Source of the DNA: a bacterium
Lineage (GTDB): Bacteria > UBP14 > UBA6098 > B30-G16
NCBI GenBank assembly: GCA_027064665.1
Contig: JAMOPH010000400.1
Coordinates: forward strand, 1-5,859
DNA length: 5,859 nucleotides
Direction of reading: 5' to 3'
Positions within the stretch are counted from its first letter, which is position 1; each line of letters opens with the position of its first letter. Below the pieces are notes generated by a model. It had not been told where the DNA came from. It searched no databases and saw only the letters and a list, made by a program, of their open reading frames with translations. Below are positions 1 through 5,003 of the stretch, one piece after another. A program made the translations under genes and the position numbers.

Positions 1-853
1 TGATAGGGGTATAATCTATGTGTTCCACTGTTATTGGTTTATCTCTTTTGATGATTTCACAATGTAGGACAAACATATCCAAATTAATCTTTTCTCTTAT
101 AACTTTTAGAAAATTTTCATTTATCTCATAACCTATTACATTCCTATCTAATTTCAATGCCACTTTCGCAGTGGTTCCACTTCCTAAAAATGGATCTAAA
201 ACTGTCTCCCCAGTAAAAGTGAACATTTTTATCACGCGTCTCGGCAATTCATCCGGGAACATAGCCTGATGTTCTATTTGTTTTGCTCCCCCAAAATACC
301 AGTGTCCGTAGAAATACTTTTTCCATTCTTCTTTTGTAAGTTTAGATTTTTCTTTAACTTCCTTAGGAACTTTTCTGCTTTTCCCGGGTTTCTTAAATAT
401 AAGTATATGTTCATAATCTATTTCAATCATCCCATTAGGGGGATAAGGGTAAGACCCCATTACATTCGCTCCCCCGGTTGTATTCATTGTAGTTTTTTTC
501 TGCCAGATAATAGACCCCATATAATCAAAACCTATATCCTCACATTGCGCAATTATTTCGGCGTGAAGTGGTATAATTTTATACCTTCCGTAAATTATAG
601 ACCTTGCAAATTGGTCCCCTATGTTAATAACCAATCTTCTGCCAGGTTCCAATACTCTATATGATTCCTTCCATACTCTATACAAATCTCTTAAATACTC
701 GTGCAGCGTTTGTCCATATCCAATCTGATTTTCAATCCCGTAATTTTTTATAGACCAATACGGAGGCGAAGTAACTACCAATTGCACAGACTCATTCTCT
801 ACTTCCATCATTTTACGGCTGTCGCCTATTATTATTTTCACCCAATTCTCCAT
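1..853 (-). CDS. Beta-class DNA methyltransferase, probably N4-cytosine (C-terminus cut by window edge)
   Basis: This gene encodes an S-adenosylmethionine-dependent DNA methyltransferase of the N6/N4 family (PF01555 type). In the 284 visible codons, catalytic motif IV is TSPPYW at residues 28-33 and the SAM-binding motif I is DPFLGSGTT at 220-228, followed by the acidic motif II residue E243 in GYEI. The order IV-then-I is the beta-class arrangement. SPPY rather than DPPY favours N4-cytosine over N6-adenine methylation. The segment between, including GSYPYPPNG at 133-141 and IDYEHILIFKK at 145-155, should hold the target-recognition region; specificity cannot be read from it. The start at 853 is supported by AAGGAG four bases upstream. 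No stop codon occurs before the left edge, so the C-terminus is missing. The gene starts 42 bases after the scpB stop with no evident terminator between, so read-through from ffh-scpB is possible. Its G+C is far below that of scpB and ffh and it uses many ATA, TTA and AGA codons, which suggests transfer. No restriction enzyme is visible; one could lie to the left. Confidence 0.93.
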   Translation of the reverse strand, partial: MENWVKIIIGDSRKMMEVENESVQLVVTSPPYWSIKNYGIENQIGYGQTLHEYLRDLYRVWKESYRVLEPGRRLVINIGDQFARSIIYGRYKIIPLHAEIIAQCEDIGFDYMGSIIWQKKTTMNTTGGANVMGSYPYPPNGMIEIDYEHILIFKKPGKSRKVPKEVKEKSKLTKEEWKKYFYGHWYFGGAKQIEHQAMFPDELPRRVIKMFTFTGETVLDPFLGSGTTAKVALKLDRNVIGYEINENFLKVIREKINLDMFVLHCEIIKRDKPITVEHIDYTPI

Positions 854-895
854 ATTTCTCCTTCGTTTCTCAAAAAGATAAGCCAATTTTTATTT

Positions 896-1441
896 CTAAC
901 CATTTCCCTCCCCCGCGAACATCTTCTCCAACTCCTCAAACGATGGTATATCCTCCGGGCGGTTGAGACCGAAAAGTTTTAAAAATTTCTGCGTGGTGCC
1001 GTATAAAAACGGCTTTCCGGGGGTGGATGCCCGCCCGCGGATTGTTATAAGCCCCGATTTCAGCAGTTGGTTTAGCGGCGCGGACGAGTTCACTCCGCGG
1101 ATTTTGTCAATCACCGGCTTTGTCACCGGCTGTTTGACCGCAACAATCGCAAGAACTTCAAACATAGACCGCGTAAGATGTATTCCGCGCTCCCTGCCGA
1201 AAAGTTCGTCAATCCAGTGGGCGAAATCGGGCTTGACATAGAACGCATACCCGCCGGCAACCTGACGAATTAGAAAACTTCTCCCGCCCTTCTGATACTG
1301 CTCGTTGAGTTGTTCCACAATTCTGGGTATTTCGGATTTATCCACGCCGGCAATTTTCGCGAGTTTGTGAGGCGGAACCGGCTCCTGCGCCGAAAATATC
1401 AACGCCTCCACCAGAGCGATTTTGTCTATTCCGGAATCCAT
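896..1441 (-). CDS. scpB: ScpB, segregation and condensation protein B
   Basis: ScpB dimerises and binds the kleisin ScpA, which bridges the SMC heads, so it helps compact and segregate the nucleoid in the cytoplasm. The 181-residue product has the usual length and the two winged-helix domains of the family, at about residues 5-80 and 88-160. Family-typical segments are RGVNSSAPLNQLLKSGLI (115-132) and GKPFLYGTTQKFLKLFGL (142-159), close to the RGV-SS-LL-GLI and LYGTT-FL-FGL signatures of ScpB. The start is supported by AGGGAG seven bases upstream. The gene lies 24 bases downstream of ffh on the same strand and is probably co-transcribed with it. Its usual partner scpA is not in the window. 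The C-terminal tail is short and acidic, as in many ScpB proteins. Confidence 0.95.
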   Translation of the reverse strand: MDSGIDKIALVEALIFSAQEPVPPHKLAKIAGVDKSEIPRIVEQLNEQYQKGGRSFLIRQVAGGYAFYVKPDFAHWIDELFGRERGIHLTRSMFEVLAIVAVKQPVTKPVIDKIRGVNSSAPLNQLLKSGLITIRGRASTPGKPFLYGTTQKFLKLFGLNRPEDIPSFEELEKMFAGEGNG

Positions 1442-1465
1442 CGGCAGTCTCCCTGAAAATCAAAG

Positions 1466-2791
1466 TTAAAATCCAAACGGCAAATTGAAAACTCCGCGCC
1501 CGCGCTTTGCCTTTTTCATCTTCTTGAACATATTGCGCATCGCCTTGAACTCCTTGAGCAGTCTGTTGACATCCTGAACCGAGGTTCCGCTGCCGCGGGC
1601 GATTCTCCGCCTGCGACTCCCGTCAATTATATCTGGATTCTCGCGTTCTTCGGGCGTCATAGAATTTATTATCGCCTCAATGTGCTTCAACTCCTTTTCG
1701 TCCAATTCCAGATTCATCTTGCCGGCGCCGGGAATCATCTTGAGCAGGTCATCAAGGGGACCCATCTTCTGCAGTTGGCGAAGTTGCTCTAAAAAGTCGG
1801 TGAAAGTGAATTCTGCGCGGAGGAGTTTTTTGCGCATTTTCTCCGCCTGCTGGCGGTCAAAGGCTTTTTGGGCTTTCTCCACGAGGGTTACCACATCGCC
1901 CATTCCCAGAATGCGGTTAGCCATCCGGTCGGGGTAGAACGGCTCCAGTGCGTCCATTTTCTCGCCGGTGCCGACGAACAGAATCGGCTTGCCGACGACT
2001 TCCCGCAAAGAAAGCGCCGCGCCGCCCTTGGCGTCGCCGTCAAGTTTGGTCAGGATAAAGCCGTCAATTCCCACCCGGCGGGCGAATTCCTCACCGACCT
2101 CAACCGCGGTCTGTCCGGTCATCGCATCCACCACTAAAAATACCGCGTGCGGGCGAAGTCTTATCTGGAGTTCTTCTAATTCGCGCATCATCTGCTCGTC
2201 AATCTGGAGGCGCCCGGCGGTGTCAAGGATGAGGATATCCCATCCGCGCATACGGGCTTCGTTGACCGCGCGCATCGCCACCGAAAGAGGTTGTTCCATA
2301 AATTGAGGCTTGACCACCGGGACGCCGATTTGCCGCCCGATTGTCTCCAACTGCTCCGGCGCCGCGGGACGATACACATCCAGCGCCACCAGCGCGGGGT
2401 TCCAGCCGTGTTCCCTCAGCCATACCGCTAATTTTCCGGCGTGGGTGGTTTTCCCCGAACCCTGAAGTCCCACAAGCATAACAATTGTGGGGTTCGCCTT
2501 GGGAAGTTGGATTTTGGGCGGCTGTTTCCCGCCTAAAAGTTCCACCAACTTATCGTGGACAATTTTGACCACCTGCTGTCCCGGGGTGATTGAGTCGTAA
2601 ACCCGCTGTCCCACCGCCTCTTTCTGGACCTCGTCAATGAACTTTTTGACGACCTTGTAGTTGACATCCGCCTCAAGCAGTGCCCGGCGGACCTCACGAA
2701 GCCCCTCCTGGATGTTTTTCTCCGTCAGTTTCCCGCGCCCGGTGAAATATTTGAAAGCCCGGTTGAGTTTTTCCGTCAGTTGGTCAAACAT
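1466..2791 (-). CDS. ffh: Ffh, signal recognition particle protein (SRP54 GTPase)
   Basis: Ffh binds 4.5S/6S SRP RNA and signal sequences of nascent inner-membrane and secreted proteins. It docks on FtsY in a GTP-dependent way to deliver ribosomes to the Sec translocon. The 441-residue product has the helical N domain (about 1-88), the G domain (about 100-300) and the methionine-containing M domain (about 325-441). Visible GTPase motifs are GLQGSGKTT (108-116), DVYRPAA (138-144), DTAGR (190-194), TKLDGDAKGG (248-257) and the GTGE loop at 274-277. The RNA-binding helix-turn-helix has SRRRRIARGSGT at 392-403. A longer open frame extends upstream to 2887, but I chose 2791. MFDQLTEKLNRAF is the canonical Ffh N-terminus, and GGAGGG sits six bases upstream of this ATG. 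The extra 32 codons look like non-coding leader. The gene is the first of a probable ffh-scpB operon and is divergent from the tRNA gene. Confidence 0.98.
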   Translation of the reverse strand: MFDQLTEKLNRAFKYFTGRGKLTEKNIQEGLREVRRALLEADVNYKVVKKFIDEVQKEAVGQRVYDSITPGQQVVKIVHDKLVELLGGKQPPKIQLPKANPTIVMLVGLQGSGKTTHAGKLAVWLREHGWNPALVALDVYRPAAPEQLETIGRQIGVPVVKPQFMEQPLSVAMRAVNEARMRGWDILILDTAGRLQIDEQMMRELEELQIRLRPHAVFLVVDAMTGQTAVEVGEEFARRVGIDGFILTKLDGDAKGGAALSLREVVGKPILFVGTGEKMDALEPFYPDRMANRILGMGDVVTLVEKAQKAFDRQQAEKMRKKLLRAEFTFTDFLEQLRQLQKMGPLDDLLKMIPGAGKMNLELDEKELKHIEAIINSMTPEERENPDIIDGSRRRRIARGSGTSVQDVNRLLKEFKAMRNMFKKMKKAKRGRGVFNLPFGF

Positions 2792-2797
2792 ATTTTT

Positions 2798-2803
2798 CCC
2801 TCC
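2798..2803 (-). promoter_or_regulatory. Shine-Dalgarno that fixes the ffh start
   Basis: The minus strand reads GGAGGG six bases before the ATG at 2791. The upstream in-frame ATG at 2887 has no comparable site. This, with the canonical MFDQLTEKL N-terminus, decides the start. Confidence 0.85.
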
Positions 2804-2825
2804 AGCGATGCTCTTACAGTTTAAC

Positions 2826-2831
2826 AATATA
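2826..2831 (-). promoter_or_regulatory. Possible -10 box of the ffh-scpB promoter
   Basis: The minus strand reads TATATT, a five-of-six match to the sigma70 -10 consensus, about 35 bases upstream of the ffh ATG. A weak -35 candidate (TGGCAA) lies 16 bases further upstream. The -10 is reasonable by position, but the -35 is poor, so this is tentative. Confidence 0.28.
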
Positions 2832-2894
2832 TTCCCGGACACAGAAATTGCCAGATTTTTCAACACAACCAGCGCACATTTTCTCAAAAAACTC

Positions 2895-2922
2895 TTGACA
2901 AAACGGGTGGCAGGTTTACTTT
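2895..2922 (+). promoter_or_regulatory. Probable sigma70-type promoter of the tRNA (and xdhC)
   Basis: A perfect -35 TTGACA at 2895-2900 is followed after 16 bases by TACTTT at 2917-2922, a weak -10 with three of six matches. Transcription would start near 2929, a few bases before the mature tRNA 5' end at 2935. That is a typical spacing for a tRNA promoter. The -35 is convincing; the -10 is not strong. Confidence 0.45.
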
Positions 2923-2934
2923 TGGAAAATGAGA

Positions 2935-3008
2935 GGCGGCGTAGCTCAACTGGTTAGAGCAGCGGAATCATAATCCGCGTGTTCGGGGTTCAAGTCCCTG
3001 CGCCGCCA
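2935..3008 (+). tRNA. tRNA with anticodon CAT, probably elongator tRNA-Met
   Basis: The sequence folds as a complete cloverleaf. The acceptor GGCGGCG (2935-2941) pairs with CGCCGCC (3001-3007), with discriminator A at 3008. The D stem is GCTC/GAGC. The anticodon stem is GCGGA/TCCGC with loop ATCATAA, anticodon CAT. The variable region has 5 bases, and the T stem CGGGG/CCCTG (one G-T pair) closes loop TTCAAGT. No CCA is encoded, so it must be added by nucleotidyltransferase. The paired first base (G1-C72) and lack of three G-C pairs in the anticodon stem argue against initiator tRNA. A lysidine-modified tRNA-Ile (read as AUA) also has a CAT gene anticodon and cannot be excluded by eye. Position 32 is A, where pyrimidine is usual. 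Confidence 0.95.
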
Positions 3009-3025
3009 TTTTTATTTGCCCGAAA

Positions 3026-3877
3026 ATGGAGCAGGTGAGCATAGAGAGGGAATTCGCCGAGGCGGTGGAGAGCGGCAAGCCGATGGTCCTCGCCACGGTG
3101 GTGCAGAAAACTGGTTCCGGTCCGTCAGCGGTGGGCAGGAAAATGTTAGTGTATCCCGACGGCACCGCCCGCGGCACTGTCGGCGGGGGCACGCTGGAAC
3201 TTCTGGCGATTCGCCACGCCCTTGAGGCGCTCGCCGAGGGCAAACCCGTCCTGCGCAAATACGACCTGACCGAAAGCGGCGATGTCGCTCCGGAGGGCAC
3301 AGTCTCCACCGGGATGCTCTGCGGCGGCAATGTGTGGATATTTTACGAGCCGGTGGTCGCGCCCACCACTCTCTATATCTTCGGCGCGGGGCACATCGGC
3401 AAAGCGCTGGCGCGAATTCTTCGGGACACCGGAATTGCCATCACTGTGATTGATACCCGCAAAAATCTTCTGGACGAAATTCCCGGCGTGCAGAAAGTTC
3501 ATCTAAACAACATAAAAGAGGCGGAAAAATTCACCTTCCGCCCGGATTCGTTCTTCGTTATCGCCACAAACTCGCACCAGCAGGATTATCACATCCTCAA
3601 GACGCTTTATGCCCGGCAAATTCCGGCAAGATACATTGCAGTGGTGGCGTCAAAGCGGAAAATAGGGACTTTCATCAACCAACTTAAAGAGGAATTGGGC
3701 GAACAGCCCGACCTTGACATCCTCTACTCTCCAGCCGGCTTGGATATCGGCGGGGACTCGCCGGCGGAAATCGCCCTGTCAATCGCCGCCGAGATTATCG
3801 CGGTGAAATATGGGAAACCTGCCAATCATTTGAGAAACAAACGACAGGAAACTTCCGGGGATAAACGCAAAATCTAA
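3026..3877 (+). CDS. xdhC: XdhC/CoxI-family molybdenum hydroxylase maturation protein
   Basis: XdhC/CoxI proteins bind molybdenum cofactor and help its sulfuration and insertion into xanthine dehydrogenase-type hydroxylases. The 283-residue product has the N-terminal XdhC-CoxI domain (about 8-110), with GTVGGGTLEL at 50-59 and the characteristic GMLCGG at 96-101. A C-terminal Rossmann-type domain (about 115-262) follows, with FGAGHIG at 119-125 and the family signature SPAGLDIGGDSPAEIALS at 235-252. The last 20 residues are a basic, polar tail. The ATG at 3026 lies only 17 bases after the tRNA and has no Shine-Dalgarno in front; GTG at 3035 is an in-frame alternative but has no well-spaced site either. 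No molybdenum hydroxylase subunits are in the window, so the client enzyme is unknown. Family assignment is firm; which enzyme it serves is not known. Confidence 0.93.
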   Translation: MEQVSIEREFAEAVESGKPMVLATVVQKTGSGPSAVGRKMLVYPDGTARGTVGGGTLELLAIRHALEALAEGKPVLRKYDLTESGDVAPEGTVSTGMLCGGNVWIFYEPVVAPTTLYIFGAGHIGKALARILRDTGIAITVIDTRKNLLDEIPGVQKVHLNNIKEAEKFTFRPDSFFVIATNSHQQDYHILKTLYARQIPARYIAVVASKRKIGTFINQLKEELGEQPDLDILYSPAGLDIGGDSPAEIALSIAAEIIAVKYGKPANHLRNKRQETSGDKRKI

Positions 3878-3878
3878 G

Positions 3879-3910
3879 TTGACAAAAAAATATTGCATTG
3901 TTATTATAAT
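3879..3910 (+). promoter_or_regulatory. Sigma70-like promoter of the nucleotidyltransferase gene
   Basis: A perfect TTGACA (3879-3884) starts one base after the xdhC stop. At the ideal 17-base spacing comes TATTAT (3902-3907), five of six matches. A perfect TATAAT overlaps it at 3905-3910 but with a 20-base spacer. Transcription would begin near 3914, giving a leader of about 80 bases before the ATG at 3996. Confidence 0.65.
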
Positions 3911-3948
3911 GTTGACGAACTATTCCAGGGCGATTGGCGGAGACCGAG

Positions 3949-3960
3949 TGTGAAAACACA
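3949..3960 (+). repeat. Small perfect dyad in the mntA leader
   Basis: TGTGAAAACACA has perfect 4-base arms (TGTG/CACA) around AAAA. It lies in the leader of the nucleotidyltransferase gene, downstream of the promoter. It could be a weak operator half-site or a small RNA hairpin; the short arms make chance occurrence quite possible. Confidence 0.3.
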
Positions 3961-3995
3961 ATGAAAAACAAAAAAACTGGCAGGACACAGGCAAA

Positions 3996-4292
3996 ATGGA
4001 AAAATCGTTTGATAAAATAAGGAAAATCCTCAAAGAACATAAAAAAGAACTTATGGAAAAGTATGGTGTCAAAGAAATTGGTATCTTCGGCTCATATGTA
4101 AGAGGAGAGGCGAGGGAAAATAGCAATGTTGACATACTGGTGGAGTTTGAAAAGCCGATAGGATTTTTTAAGTTTCTTGAATTAGAGGAATATCTGAGCA
4201 ATCTAATAGGCAAGAAAGTGGACCTTGTATCCAAGAAGGCTCTTAAACCCCACATTGGTAAATTCATACTTAAAGAGGTTGTGTTAGTATGA
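3996..4292 (+). CDS. mntA: MNT-type nucleotidyltransferase (MntA-like antitoxin), first catalytic Asp replaced by Asn
   Basis: Members of this family are antitoxins of HepT/MntA modules and, in studied cases, AMPylate the HEPN toxin. The 98-residue product has the usual length of a minimal nucleotidyltransferase. GSYVRG lies at 32-37 and the family-typical DILVEF at 46-51. A third acidic residue is at D76 in KKVDLV, and the conserved C-terminal ALKPHIG-FILKE occurs at 82-94. The active-site pattern GSX10DXD is degenerate: residue 44 is Asn (codon AAT) where the first Asp is expected, while D46 and D76 remain. A single base change (GAT to AAT) explains it. AGG five bases before the ATG is only a weak ribosome site. 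The stop codon overlaps the ATG of the broken hepT as ATGA, the usual operon arrangement. The gene is markedly AT-rich, which suggests transfer. It is probably inactive as an AMPylating enzyme; that is inference. Confidence 0.88.
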   Translation: MEKSFDKIRKILKEHKKELMEKYGVKEIGIFGSYVRGEARENSNVDILVEFEKPIGFFKFLELEEYLSNLIGKKVDLVSKKALKPHIGKFILKEVVLV

Positions 4293-4401
4293 AAAGAACC
4301 TAATTGCATCATCTATTCAGAAAATCGTACGGGAAGTCATAACAAATGAAATTCCTCCTCTCAAGTCCCGATTTGAAGAAATACTGGAAGAATTAGAATA
4401 A
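4289..4401 (+). pseudogene. hepT: Remnant of hepT (HEPN toxin), internally deleted and frameshifted
   Basis: An ATG at 4289 overlaps the mntA stop (ATGA) and encodes MKRT before a TAA at 4301-4303. In a second frame, from about 4297 to the TAA at 4399-4401, the sequence encodes IVREVITNEIPPLK followed by SRFEEILEELE. This closely resembles the extreme C-terminus of HepT proteins (a W/R-E-V-x-N-D/E-I-P-x-L-K segment and an acidic helix). Intact HepT is about 110-140 residues; here the start and the last 30-odd codons are joined out of frame and the middle is missing, including the region of the RX4-6H RNase motif. The toxin cannot be made. Recognition of the C-terminal segment is from family memory, so a profile search should confirm it. 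Confidence 0.72.
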
Positions 4402-4504
4402 TAAATATAACACTACACCCGCCAGCACCCTGAACGCTCACATCTCAGCGCAAGTCTTCCTTTTTTGCCCGAAGTTTTTGCCTGTGCAAGGTGCTTATCC
4501 TCAG

Positions 4505-4559
4505 GGACAAAATTTTTTGAAAACAACCAAAATTTGGGTTGACAGAGAAAATTTTGTCC
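4505..4559 (+). repeat. Nested dyad: 12-base inverted repeat around a near-palindrome
   Basis: GGACAAAATTTT (4505-4516) and AAAATTTTGTCC (4548-4559) are perfect inverted copies, 31 bases apart. Between them, CAACC (4524-4528) and GGTTG (4537-4541) form an inner dyad around AAAATTTG. The centres of the outer and inner dyads coincide to within half a base (4532 and 4532.5). The -35 box of the padR promoter lies in this structure and the right outer arm falls in the -35/-10 spacer. It may be an operator for a second regulator, or a hairpin ending transcription from the mntA side; the following TTATT is a poor terminator tract. Confidence 0.75.
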
Positions 4560-4566
4560 TTATTGT
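4539..4566 (+). promoter_or_regulatory. Sigma70-like promoter of the padR-ferredoxin operon
   Basis: A perfect TTGACA (4539-4544) is followed after 16 bases by TATTGT (4561-4566), four of six matches to the -10 consensus. Initiation would be near 4573, within the operator region, leaving a leader of about 36 bases. The first PadR box overlaps the -10, so binding there should block RNA polymerase. Confidence 0.55.
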
Positions 4567-4599
4567 GATAAAGAACATATATGTGATAAAACACATATA
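4563..4599 (+). promoter_or_regulatory. Tandem PadR operator boxes
   Basis: PadR-family repressors commonly bind ATGT-N8-ACAT. A perfect copy lies at 4581-4596, within a longer 8-base inverted repeat, TATATGTG (4578-4585) and CACATATA (4592-4599). A second copy with one mismatch (TTGT-N8-ACAT) lies at 4563-4578. The two are parts of an 18-base tandem direct repeat (4564-4581 and 4582-4599, 16 of 18 identical). The first overlaps the -10 box and the second covers the start of the transcript, just ahead of the padR gene. This layout predicts autorepression. Confidence 0.78.
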
Positions 4600-4608
4600 G
4601 ATGACAAA

Positions 4609-4980
4609 ATGAACACACAGGAAGACCAAATCTGCGAGTGTGGGGGAAGATTCAACCGCTACATTGAGCCGAGAATCCTTCTGCTTCTGGCGGAGAAGGA
4701 ATCGTATGGGTATGAGATAGTGGAGCGCCTCAACGCCGAACCCGGCGGGCTCGGCGGCGAACTGGACACCGCCACAATCTACCGCAAACTGCGGGAAATG
4801 GAGCGAGAAGGACTGGTTGAGTCCGAGTGGGCGGTGGGGAAATCCGGACCGCCGAGGCGGATATACAAAATCACCGCCGAGGGACGCGACAGGCTTTTCG
4901 GCTGGGTGAAACTTATCCGCCAGCGAATTAAGGCGCTCCAGCGTCTGGTTGAGCGGTGCGAAAAATTCTGCCCGAAATAA
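4609..4980 (+). CDS. PadR-family transcriptional regulator with paired cysteines
   Basis: PadR repressors are small winged-helix dimers that often control their own gene and an adjacent effector gene. The 123-residue product has the winged-helix domain at about 18-95. The opening helix has RYIEPRILLLLAEKESYGYEI (residues 17-37, split here as RYIEPRILLLL and AEKESYGYEI). The recognition helix follows at LDTATIYRKLREMEREGLV (52-70), and the wing at GPPRRIYKITAEG (80-92). A short C-terminal helix (about 95-120) would serve dimerisation. It is unusual in having C9-x-C11 at the N-terminus and C117-x3-C121 at the C-terminus, four cysteines that could bind a metal or an Fe-S cluster or form disulfides. 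The ATG has no good Shine-Dalgarno, so translation is probably low. PadR-type operators lie directly upstream and a ferredoxin gene follows after 23 bases. The family is firm; ligand sensing is inference. Confidence 0.92.
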   Translation: MNTQEDQICECGGRFNRYIEPRILLLLAEKESYGYEIVERLNAEPGGLGGELDTATIYRKLREMEREGLVESEWAVGKSGPPRRIYKITAEGRDRLFGWVKLIRQRIKALQRLVERCEKFCPK

Positions 4981-4991
4981 ATTAACTTTTC

Positions 4992-4999
4992 AAGGAGGT
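4992..4999 (+). promoter_or_regulatory. Strong Shine-Dalgarno of the ferredoxin gene
   Basis: AAGGAGGT ends four bases before the ATG at 5004 and is nearly fully complementary to the 16S rRNA tail. It contrasts with the very weak site of padR, so the second gene of the operon should be translated far more than the first. Confidence 0.9.
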
Positions 5000-5003
5000 A
5001 AAT

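Noticed and set aside
269..982. Plus-strand open frames over the methyltransferase and the end of scpB
   Set aside because: Their translations are rich in Phe, Tyr and Ser with no domain logic, they have no ribosome sites, and the minus strand carries the recognisable methyltransferase motifs and ScpB signature.
2792..2887. N-terminal extension of Ffh by 32 residues from the ATG at 2887
   Set aside because: Ffh proteins begin at the MFDQLTEKL segment, a good Shine-Dalgarno precedes 2791, and the extension has no homologous character and would run nearly into the opposing tRNA promoter.
3961..4020. A 19-residue leader frame starting at ATG 3961 and overlapping the mntA start
   Set aside because: It has no Shine-Dalgarno and its Lys-rich product reflects the A-rich sequence. 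Translational coupling to mntA is conceivable, but nothing positive supports it.
4435..4476. CGCT/AGCG hairpin followed by a run of six T as a terminator after hepT
   Set aside because: The stem is only 4 bases with an 8-base loop, and the T run begins about 10 bases after the stem, so it does not fit an intrinsic terminator.
4424..4495. AGCACC and GGTGCT as a possible long stem enclosing a small RNA
   Set aside because: The arms are only 6 bases and about 60 bases apart, the interior does not extend the pairing, and no promoter clearly serves such an RNA.
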